Shown here piece by piece: positions 7,090-14,398 of a stretch of DNA of 64,000 nucleotides. How positions within the stretch are numbered: position 1 is the stretch's first letter; each line of letters begins with the position of its first letter. The notes under the pieces were generated by a model. It did not search any database, was not told the origin of the DNA, and saw only the letters and a program-made list of their open reading frames with translations. This stretch comes from Paenibacillus endophyticus. GTDB taxonomy: Bacteria; Bacillota; Bacilli; Paenibacillales; Paenibacillaceae. The stretch is from contig NZ_JACHXW010000003.1 of assembly GCF_014192395.1 (NCBI RefSeq), positions 415,001 through 479,000 on the forward strand, in the 5' to 3' direction. The position numbers and the translations under genes were made by a program.

Positions 7090-7974
7090 CTATCCTTTCA
7101 CTGCACCGAACATAATGCCCTTAATAAAAAACCTCTGGAAGAATGGGTACGCGATCAAGATTGGAAGCGATCCTAACACCGCGATCGCCATCTTTGCCGT
7201 ATCCGAGGGCATCTGAGACATGGCATCGCCTGCGTTTGCACTCATATTCGATTGAATAAACTGAATGTCTTGCATAATCCTTTGAAGGAGATTCTGTATA
7301 CTGAACAACTCTGGCTTCGTTATATAGATCATCCCGGTCTGCCAATCGTTCCAGTACATGATTGCCGTGAACAGCCCGATTACAGCTAATATTGGCGTGG
7401 AAGTAGGAATAATGATGCTCCCCAGAATCCGGTATTCACTCGCTCCATCCAATTGCGCTGATTCGATCAAATCTTTCGACATCGATCCTTGCAAAAAGAT
7501 TCGCATCATCATGATGTAATAACCATTCGTGAGAACCCCAGCGACAATTAATACCCAGATGGTGTTTTTCAGTTCTAATATTTGCGCATAAATAAGGTAC
7601 GAAGGAATCATCCCTCCGTGGAACAACATTGAAAAAAATACGAGAAACAAAATAATTCCGCGATGCGGCGTTTCTGGCCTGGATAACGGGTAGGCCATCA
7701 ACAGGGTGGTGAATATGCCAACCGTTGTGCCAACGACCGTTACGAATATCGATACGCCATAAGCTCGAATAATATTCGATCCACTGTCGAATAAATACTC
7801 ATATGCCGCGGTACTGAACACTTTAGGTATGAGAGAATATCCATTTGCTATGAGTGAGGATTGATCCGTCAACGACGCAGAGATCAGCAAGATGAACGGA
7901 ATGATACAGATTACGCTTAATATGATCAGAACGGTATGACTAAACCATGTTATGACTCGGCTCTCATTTTTCAC
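7090..7974 (-). CDS. Carbohydrate ABC transporter permease, LplC/YtcP type
   Basis: A 294-residue MalG-like inner-membrane permease of the CUT1 family. An N-terminal hydrophobic helix (VLIILSVICIIPFILLIS) is followed by further membrane segments, and the EAA loop is ESAQLDGASEYRILGSIIIPTSTP (contacts the ATPase; residues about 185-208). The C-terminus ends in K-G-I-M-F-G-A-V-K-G, the standard ending of the LplC/YtcP group. It lies 11 bases after its partner permease, so the two are one transcript. No ATPase or binding-protein gene is in this transcript; the likely binding protein is at 12724-14280 under the same operator type. Many Gram-positive CUT1 systems borrow an MsmX-like ATPase, which is inferred here. 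Confidence 0.92.
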   Translation of the reverse strand: MKNESRVITWFSHTVLIILSVICIIPFILLISASLTDQSSLIANGYSLIPKVFSTAAYEYLFDSGSNIIRAYGVSIFVTVVGTTVGIFTTLLMAYPLSRPETPHRGIILFLVFFSMLFHGGMIPSYLIYAQILELKNTIWVLIVAGVLTNGYYIMMMRIFLQGSMSKDLIESAQLDGASEYRILGSIIIPTSTPILAVIGLFTAIMYWNDWQTGMIYITKPELFSIQNLLQRIMQDIQFIQSNMSANAGDAMSQMPSDTAKMAIAVLGSLPILIAYPFFQRFFIKGIMFGAVKG

Positions 7975-7985
7975 GTCGTTTCCCC

Positions 7986-8960
7986 CTAGAATAATGCACT
8001 TTCTTTATTTTTGCGACGCACCAGATAGTTTACTGTAATGACGAGAACAAATCCTACAACTGACTGGTACAAGCCTGCCGCAGCAGACATGCCCATATTG
8101 CCGCTTCCCATCAAACCGTTAAACACATAAGTGTCGATTGTGGCCGTAGTCTCGAAAAGTGCCCCAGAATTCAGTGTTACCTGATAGAATAAACCAAAGT
8201 CGGAATAAAACACCCTTCCCAGCTGGAGCAGGGCCATCATAAGGATTACTGGTGTTACGATTGGAAGTGTAATGTATATAATCTGCTTTAAGCGGTTGGC
8301 GCCATCTATCCTCGCAGCCTCGTAATAATCCTCGTTGATCCCGAGCAATGCCGCAAAATAAACAATACTTCCATATCCGACTCCCTTCCACTGATCCACG
8401 AAAGTCAAGATTACAGGCCAAAACTTCGCTTCGGCATACCACATGATTCCCTCCTCTATTCCGAGCATCGGAAGAATCGTTCGATTGATCAAGCCATTCT
8501 CGACGCTTAGAAACCCGTACACCAGATAACTGATAATTACCCAAGAAATCAAGTGAGGCATTGAAATAATGGCTTGATAAGTTCTTAGAAAAACCTTCTG
8601 TTTAATTTCGTTAAGCAGGATAGCGACACATAAGGACAAAATCGTTCCTAAACCTAGAAATAACAAATTGTATAGAATCGTATTGCGGGTAATAATAAAT
8701 GCGTCCGAGGTTTTGAACAAATATTCAAAGTTTTTTAATCCAGCCCAATCGCTTCCGAAAATACCTTTCGCAAAGTTAATTTCCTTGAAAGCAATGACAA
8801 CCCCGAACATTGGCAGATAGTTATTGATTAAGAGATACAATAACCCTGGTATCATCATGACCAGTAGCGGCGAGTACCTGCGATAATCATACTTTTTCTT
8901 TTTCTTTTCCGATTTCGTTTGAGGCAAGGCGGTCGAATTCGCCGGTGAAATCTGATTCAT
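7986..8960 (-). CDS. Carbohydrate ABC transporter permease, LplB type
   Basis: A 324-residue MalF-like permease with a basic, Lys-rich N-terminal tail (SEKKKKKYDYRRY) before the first membrane helix (SPLLVMMIPGLLYLLI). The EAA loop is EAARIDGANRLKQIIYITLPIVTP (about residues 210-233). The start at 8960 (MNQISPAN) is preferred; a GTG two codons upstream is possible. The gene heads a two-gene permease operon and is preceded by the module 1 direct-repeat operator and a TATGAT -10 box, so it is likely induced by the YesM/YesN pair encoded just upstream. It forms a heterodimer with the 7090-7974 product. Confidence 0.92.
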   Translation of the reverse strand: MNQISPANSTALPQTKSEKKKKKYDYRRYSPLLVMMIPGLLYLLINNYLPMFGVVIAFKEINFAKGIFGSDWAGLKNFEYLFKTSDAFIITRNTILYNLLFLGLGTILSLCVAILLNEIKQKVFLRTYQAIISMPHLISWVIISYLVYGFLSVENGLINRTILPMLGIEEGIMWYAEAKFWPVILTFVDQWKGVGYGSIVYFAALLGINEDYYEAARIDGANRLKQIIYITLPIVTPVILMMALLQLGRVFYSDFGLFYQVTLNSGALFETTATIDTYVFNGLMGSGNMGMSAAAGLYQSVVGFVLVITVNYLVRRKNKESALF

Positions 8961-9001
8961 GTACACTCACATCCTTGTCTTCGTCTATTGTTTATAGACC
9001 T

Positions 9002-9067
9002 ATCATAAGAAATTCACGTAAGTTCAACTAACGTTAAGCCGACTTCTTATCTACCACTTTCACGACT
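9002..9067 (-). promoter_or_regulatory. Module 1 direct-repeat operator and promoter, copy d (permease operon)
   Basis: The minus strand has AGTCG half-sites 23 bp apart (cgact at 9040 and 9063 on the plus strand). The proximal half reads AGTCGGCTTAACGTTAGT. TATGAT (9002-9007) lies 19 bases beyond GTTAGT. A short palindrome CACGACTATTGTCGTG overlaps the distal half-site. Confidence 0.8.
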
Positions 9068-9100
9068 ATTGTCGTGAGCAGATCATGGTTTACAAAAAAA

Positions 9101-9141
9101 AATAGCGGTGCCAGGGTAGTAATCCCTGTACCGCCATTTCT
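9101..9141 (-). terminator. Terminator of the kinase/response-regulator operon
   Basis: On the minus strand a stem (AATGGCGGTACAGGG pairing with CCCTGGCACCGCTATT, two mismatches) is followed by nine or more T residues, about 40 bases after the response-regulator stop codon. Confidence 0.85.
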
Positions 9142-9179
9142 AGCTTAAGGCTTGCTGCTTCATTGATTTTTGAGTCAGA

Positions 9180-10787
9180 TCATTTGTCATTTTTTCCAAA
9201 TTGGTTCCTGAATTCCGTTGGTCCCAGCCCAGCATGTTTTTTGAATATTCTAGCAAAATGCGAGAAATTGGTATGCCCTACGGCCGATGCAATCGAACTA
9301 ATCGGGATGTTGGTTTGCGATAGCAGCTCTTTAGCCAAGTTGATTCTTTCAATTAATACATAATCAGAGATCGAGTATCCCGTTTCTTTTTTGAATATCC
9401 TAGATAGGTAATCAGGATTCAGATAGACATGATTGGCAATCGTATCTCGCGACATGTCGTGGCCTATATTTTGGTCGATATAGCGTTGGACGGTCTGGAC
9501 GACCGTTTCGGTTTCTTCGACTGCTTTCGTTTGTTGCACGGCTTTGTCCAGTGTATGATGAACCCAAGCTAATAAATCAGCCACAGAGTGTCCCGCTAAC
9601 TCCGACAGCCTTCTAGATGCTTCATCCCCATATAGCTGATGCGCCTGAATGCCGTTCATATTCAAAAACGAATACAGCGCCTGCATGAAATCCTGATGAA
9701 ACTGATGCAAAATATTGGCATCCACGATTTGGTTTTGTACCAGCTGATTGAGAGACTTCTCTACTTCGCGAATAGCCTCGTCCTTTGTCCCTGTTTTTAG
9801 CAGTGATAACCACATATTCAAATCTGGCAGCCCGATTGATTGATTCGTATCCATCCTCTCAACGTAAGGAAAAACCTCATTGTAAAAGGCTACGTTATTT
9901 CGATCGCGTTGCTTTAAGCTTGTTACCATCCCTGCAATTCCTTGAGCTTCAACAGGCTTTCCTAAATAACAAGATACACTGCAATAAAAAAACTCTCTAC
10001 ACAGATCTAAGTAGCGATTGCATGCCTGAGGAAGCAGATCTAGGTTTCCGTCTTCCAACATATCCGCAGCAAAAATTCCTATCATTGTTCCGCGGTCAAG
10101 AAAAAAGAATACCCCATTCAAATGGCTGCCCGTTATGATTTCTTCAGCCGAATTTTTAAGCGCATATTCCATTATTTTTTCATCACGCCGACTTAATGGT
10201 TTATTCCATTTTTTCACTGAAATTAACAATGGGAAAAAAATCGCGTCATCTAATACAGGCAGTTGATGATACTCCGCATGGTTATGAATCGCTTCCGGAT
10301 TACTTGGTATGGTGTGATTAATAAGGTCCAACCAAAACCGTTCAATGACAAGTGATCTATGCTTCATCCAAAATTGATGCGATTGTTTATTCCTAATCAT
10401 TTCACTGTTATGGTCAATGATGCCCTGAGCTCTGCGGATTACATTTTCTAATTCATCCGCAAGCACGGGCTTTAACAAATAATCCAGACTCCCTAACTGA
10501 ATAGCTTCCTTTGCATACTTGAAATCGGCATGGCTCGTCAAAAATATGGTGATAAGATTCGGATATTGCTCCCTTGCCCATGACAGCAGCTCCAAACCGC
10601 TCCCTTGCGGCATTTCTATATCGCACAACATAATGTCTATTCTTTCACTTTCAATTATTGCTTTCGCCTGTTTCATATTATAAGCTGTGAATAACCTGGA
10701 TAGCCCAAGCTTATCCATATTCAGATCGCTTTTGACTCCTTCAATAGCATGCAATTCATCATCGACAAGCAACAATTGATAAGTCAT
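9180..10787 (-). CDS. YesN-type AraC response regulator (module 1)
   Basis: This 535-residue cytoplasmic regulator has an N-terminal receiver domain with the acidic pocket VDDE, phospho-acceptor Asp56 (MLCDIEMPQ), Thr/Ser (FLTSHAD) and Lys (LLKPV). A roughly 290-residue middle region is typical of the family. The C-terminal AraC DNA-binding domain (from about residue 430) has two helix-turn-helix motifs: RDTIANHVYLNPDYLSRIFKK, then ISSIASAVGHTNFSHFARIFKKHAG. It overlaps the kinase gene by ATGA, so the pair is translationally coupled. AraC-domain proteins bind direct repeats spaced about two helical turns apart. The shared 23-bp repeat at five promoters around this gene is therefore its likely target, but that link is inferred. 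Confidence 0.95.
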   Translation of the reverse strand: MTYQLLLVDDELHAIEGVKSDLNMDKLGLSRLFTAYNMKQAKAIIESERIDIMLCDIEMPQGSGLELLSWAREQYPNLITIFLTSHADFKYAKEAIQLGSLDYLLKPVLADELENVIRRAQGIIDHNSEMIRNKQSHQFWMKHRSLVIERFWLDLINHTIPSNPEAIHNHAEYHQLPVLDDAIFFPLLISVKKWNKPLSRRDEKIMEYALKNSAEEIITGSHLNGVFFFLDRGTMIGIFAADMLEDGNLDLLPQACNRYLDLCREFFYCSVSCYLGKPVEAQGIAGMVTSLKQRDRNNVAFYNEVFPYVERMDTNQSIGLPDLNMWLSLLKTGTKDEAIREVEKSLNQLVQNQIVDANILHQFHQDFMQALYSFLNMNGIQAHQLYGDEASRRLSELAGHSVADLLAWVHHTLDKAVQQTKAVEETETVVQTVQRYIDQNIGHDMSRDTIANHVYLNPDYLSRIFKKETGYSISDYVLIERINLAKELLSQTNIPISSIASAVGHTNFSHFARIFKKHAGLGPTEFRNQFGKNDK

Positions 10788-12541
10788 CGTTTCCCCTCCA
10801 TTACAGGTTGAGTTGGAACAATGATTTCCACTACGGCGCCTCCTGTATCCTTATCGTTGCCATAATAAATGCTGACAGTTTCGTTATAAAGCAGCTTTAG
10901 CCGCCTTTGAACATTCCAAATCCCCGTTCGCTCACCTTGTTCATTTTCTATGTTTTTGCCAGCCTGCAGGTCACGAAGAATCTTATCCTCGAATCCTTTC
11001 CCCGTATCCTTTATGCTTATTTTCATCATAGAGCCGTCTACTTCATTTTCGAAACCGACATATACCGTGATGTGGATAGATTCCTCCATCGTTACCGCAT
11101 GTTTAATCGAATTCTCAACAAACGACTGAATAACGAGAGGAGGAACCGGAATATCTGTTAAATAATCTGGTGCATCTACTTTCCAGGTCAATTTCTCAGG
11201 AAAACGCAGTTCCTGTATACTCAAATAATGACGAGTGTGCTGCAGTTCATCATTTAGCCTAACAAAGGATGTATTGCTGCGAAATAAAAAACGGAAATAT
11301 TTTATCAATGACATGGTCATTTCCATGATCAATTGGTGGTTTTTGACTTTAGCTAAATTATAAACGATATTCAAAGCATTCAAGAAGAAGTGTGGATTTA
11401 CTTGCAGCTGCAGCCGCTGAAGCTCCTCTCGCTGCTTATTCAATTGTTCTTCAAACACGTTGACTCGAAGCGTCTGGATTTCATTCATCATCGAATTAAA
11501 GGAAAAACCCAATATTTTAAATTCTTCTGCGCCGAGTTCGGCATTCACACGGACACCCCAATCCCCCCCGCGGACTCTGCTCATAGCAAGTAAGATCCGT
11601 TTAAGCGGAATAAGAAAAACTTGCCTCATTAAATAAAGACCAATCGGAATAACTATGAACGAGCTTATGGTAATAAGCCAAATAAGCCGTTGAAGATAGG
11701 GAAGGTTCGCTAGAATGTTGCGATCCGGAATAACCGCAACCAAGCTAAAGTTGCCTCTATAGGATTCTGTCCCGACGACAAGATATTTGCGATCCGATCC
11801 CGATAAATAATGTTCATTTACGTTCTTCCTCAGGTTTATTCCATCGTTGTCTACAAGGCTGCGATTTGTAATCGATTCGCCTTGATCGTCAGCAATCAGC
11901 GTAGTCCCCCCCTCCCCTAGTTTTAGAGCGCTAAGAGGCTTTAGCAATTCATCCGTTTTAACCCAGCCACCTAGGTAGACATCTCCTGATTTCACGATAT
12001 TAACGAGGTAATGCTCTTGCCCGATTTGGGTATGCTGCCATCTTTTGGTCCTAATTCCTTTGGGTAATTTTTGTTGAGTGATCATGTTCGTGATATGAGC
12101 TTGCACAATTTCCTTTTCCTCATAGGAAACACCGGTAGCGTATACATCCATATAGTCGCGTCTTTCCTCGACATAAACAAAAAAAGAACCCAATAATTTA
12201 AATAAAGCCATATCGAACGATAATTTGTTGAAAATATAGGCTTTCGACATATAATACTGATCATCGGTTTCAGCCTGTTTAAGGGCAATTAAATCATAGC
12301 CCGTTCCGGCAATCGTATTGATATAGGAATCGATATCATTCAAGTTCGAATCAATCTGGTTCATATAGAGCGATAACGTATTTTTATAAGAATCAGCCAC
12401 TTGTTCGCGGACTACGTCAATCGCGTAAAAATTGTTGTAAAGCAGCATTCCAGTCAGAGGCAGCGTCATAATCAGTACGCTTAACGTAATCTGAATTCGT
12501 AATGAGTTTAGGTGAAGCCTCTTTAATGTAAGCCTTTTCAT
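10784..12541 (-). CDS. YesM-type sensor histidine kinase (module 1)
   Basis: A 585-residue membrane kinase. Helix 1 is near residues 15-33 (IQITLSVLIMTLPLTGMLLY), followed by an extracellular sensor domain of about 250 residues. Helix 2 is near 287-308 (LIWLITISSFIVIPIGLYL), followed by a HAMP linker. The LytS/YesM-type kinase core has the phospho-acceptor His in LQVNPHFFLNALN (near residue 382), the N-box FVENSIKHAV and the G-boxes DTGKGF and GIWNVQRRL. It is the first gene of a two-gene operon with the AraC-type regulator. The module 1 repeat was not seen upstream of this gene, so the sensor pair itself may be expressed independently. Its ligand is probably an oligosaccharide or a liganded binding protein (inferred). 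Confidence 0.95.
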   Translation of the reverse strand: MKRLTLKRLHLNSLRIQITLSVLIMTLPLTGMLLYNNFYAIDVVREQVADSYKNTLSLYMNQIDSNLNDIDSYINTIAGTGYDLIALKQAETDDQYYMSKAYIFNKLSFDMALFKLLGSFFVYVEERRDYMDVYATGVSYEEKEIVQAHITNMITQQKLPKGIRTKRWQHTQIGQEHYLVNIVKSGDVYLGGWVKTDELLKPLSALKLGEGGTTLIADDQGESITNRSLVDNDGINLRKNVNEHYLSGSDRKYLVVGTESYRGNFSLVAVIPDRNILANLPYLQRLIWLITISSFIVIPIGLYLMRQVFLIPLKRILLAMSRVRGGDWGVRVNAELGAEEFKILGFSFNSMMNEIQTLRVNVFEEQLNKQREELQRLQLQVNPHFFLNALNIVYNLAKVKNHQLIMEMTMSLIKYFRFLFRSNTSFVRLNDELQHTRHYLSIQELRFPEKLTWKVDAPDYLTDIPVPPLVIQSFVENSIKHAVTMEESIHITVYVGFENEVDGSMMKISIKDTGKGFEDKILRDLQAGKNIENEQGERTGIWNVQRRLKLLYNETVSIYYGNDKDTGGAVVEIIVPTQPVMEGKR

Positions 12542-12648
12542 GCTCTCCGACTCCTTGTTGATTTGTTTTCTTACATTATAAGTGACAAACTCCCCTTCGC
12601 CTAAGCGATTTAACTCTAGTCCATTTCACACGATAAACCTCCAATAAA

Positions 12649-12682
12649 CAAAGCCGGATCTACTTGTAGACCCGACTTTGCT
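12649..12682 (-). terminator. Terminator of the solute-binding protein gene
   Basis: The arms CAAAGCCGGATCTAC and GTAGACCCGACTTTG form a 15-bp stem with two mismatches, 40 bases after the stop codon of the lipoprotein gene on the minus strand. The following T-run is weak (TTTATTGG). Confidence 0.65.
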
Positions 12683-12723
12683 GCTGTTATTATAAGGCTT
12701 ATGGCTCAAGCTTAACGCTTTGC

Positions 12724-14280
12724 TTATTTGGATGCTGCCCAAGCGTCTAACTGTTTTTGTTTCTCCTCAATCACTTTATCCATGCCAGCCGCTTTCAATT
12801 GCGTAATAAATTCCTTAAGAACGGAATCTGGAGCCACCGAGCCTGTTTCCAAAACTGATTTGTACCGGTTCGTAACATTCGTAATCGCCGTCAATTCATT
12901 CTGTACATTGCTTGGGTTGAATGAAAACCCTAATGCTTTTGACTTATTCGCTGCACCATTAAATTCCATAACGCTTTGGCCGAGCTTCGGGTCTTGGCCT
13001 TCGAATGTATAGGCTATGAAAGGATTGCTCGTCGTTAGCGCATTCATCGTATAGCCGACAGTCGATATGTCAACGCCTTCTGGATATTTGATTACATTAT
13101 CCGATACGTTAACATAGTGCTTGCCTTCGATTCCCCAAATAATAAGATTGACAAGGTCTTTATCTGTGTACATTAGCTCCAGGAACTTCATGACGCGCTC
13201 CGGACTTTCAGACTGCTGGGCAATTCCCCATAACCCGACTATTACATCAGTAGTGACCGCGTACGCATCGATATCGAGATTTGCAACCACCAATTCTTGA
13301 CCGATAAGACGCTCTTCCTGCGCTCTAATTTCGGGTTTGTTCATCGTAATGTAAGAAAAAGCCTTATTCGCCTTAAGCAAGTCAGCTGTATTCGTTTTCG
13401 TAGTTGCAGCATCCTTATTGACATAACCTTCTTTAAACCAATTGTGCATTTTATTCAGTAACTGTGCATATTCGTCAGATTCATACCAGTTAACTAATTT
13501 CAAATCGTTGTCGAATCCCGGCAATACGCCATTACCGTCTCCTAGCTTATCATAGCTCCTGTAAAAATCCATCGTTTTCGATAAACCGGAAGCAATCGGA
13601 ACCACTCCGGGCTCATTGTCCTTAATCGTTTTAAACACGTTGTCCAAATCATTCAAGGAATGGATGGCATCAACATCAATATTATGTTTTTCTACCAGGT
13701 CTTTTCTCATGAACACGGCTGGCTGCGACGCGAAAGAATGCATAGTAGGAACACCGTAAATTTGTCCGTTCACTCTAGCGGACTCCATATATTCCGCTCC
13801 AATAGCTTCCACGATGCCTTGTCCATGTTTCTCCAATAGCGGATCGATCGGAAGAAGTTTGCCGCTTATCGCATCTGTGGCATATTTGCTTCCAATGCCG
13901 AAGGTAAACATTAAATCCAGCTTTTCCCCGCTGGATGTCATCAGGTTCATCTGCTGGTCATAACTTCCAATGCTAAGCGGGAGAATCGTTACGGTTGTAT
14001 TCAGCTTTTCCTGTGTAAGCTTGTTAATTTCAGCTTCAACCAGCTTCATATCTGCCGGAACTGCTCCGAATATAGGCAACGCCATCGTTAATGCATAGGG
14101 CTCTTTCATTGCATCTTCAGCGCTTTCAGAAGATTCGGAAGCATTTCCTGCTCCCGTTGTCGGACTTGGCTCGCCAGTCTTATTTCCGTTGTTGTTTGAA
14201 GAGCATGCGGCGATCAGTGTTGTCATAAGCGCTAACGCAAGCAGAATCCTGGTGTACTTGAATGTCCTTTTCATCGTATT
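12724..14280 (-). CDS. Extracellular solute-binding lipoprotein of a sugar ABC importer (module 1)
   Basis: A 518-residue family 1 solute-binding protein of the LipO/YtcQ type. The start MKRTFKYTRI is preferred because GGGGGAA lies just upstream; a frame opening further up lacks one. The signal peptide ends in the lipobox LIAAC with Cys24, followed by a Ser/Asn/Gly/Glu-rich linker (to about residue 60) and a type 2 periplasmic binding fold. It stands alone between terminator and promoter. The promoter has the module 1 direct repeat and TATACT -10 box, the same arrangement as the LplBC permease operon. It is therefore the likely binding protein for those permeases, although the kinase/regulator operon separates them. 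Confidence 0.93.
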   Translation of the reverse strand, partial: NTMKRTFKYTRILLALALMTTLIAACSSNNNGNKTGEPSPTTGAGNASESSESAEDAMKEPYALTMALPIFGAVPADMKLVEAEINKLTQEKLNTTVTILPLSIGSYDQQMNLMTSSGEKLDLMFTFGIGSKYATDAISGKLLPIDPLLEKHGQGIVEAIGAEYMESARVNGQIYGVPTMHSFASQPAVFMRKDLVEKHNIDVDAIHSLNDLDNVFKTIKDNEPGVVPIASGLSKTMDFYRSYDKLGDGNGVLPGFDNDLKLVNWYESDEYAQLLNKMHNWFKEGYVNKDAATTKTNTADLLKANKAFSYITMNKPEIRAQEERLIGQELVVANLDIDAYAVTTDVIVGLWGIAQQSESPERVMKFLELMYTDKDLVNLIIWGIEGKHYVNVSDNVIKYPEGVDISTVGYTMNALTTSNPFIAYTFEGQDPKLGQSVMEFNGAANKSKALGFSFNPSNVQNELTAITNVTNRYKSVLETGSVAPDSVLKEFITQLKAAGMDKVIEEKQKQLDAWAASK

Positions 14281-14310
14281 CCCCCTATATATTTGATTGC
14301 TAGCACTTTG

Positions 14311-14376
14311 AGTATATCTTCCCATATCCCGCATAACTAACAGTTTGACGACTTTATGACTATTGCTTTCAAGACT
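14311..14376 (-). promoter_or_regulatory. Module 1 direct-repeat operator and promoter, copy e (binding protein)
   Basis: On the minus strand the proximal half-site is AGTCGTCAAACTGTTAGT. The distal half (AGTCT) starts 23 bp upstream, with one mismatch. TATACT (14311-14316) lies 19 bases beyond GTTAGT, about 30 bases before the start codon. Confidence 0.8.
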
Positions 14377-14398
14377 TTATCCCGCATGGCAAGCATGG

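Noticed and set aside
9061..9076. CACGACTATTGTCGTG as an independent palindromic operator
   Set aside because: It overlaps the distal half of the shared direct repeat and does not occur at the other four copies, so it was not treated as a separate site.
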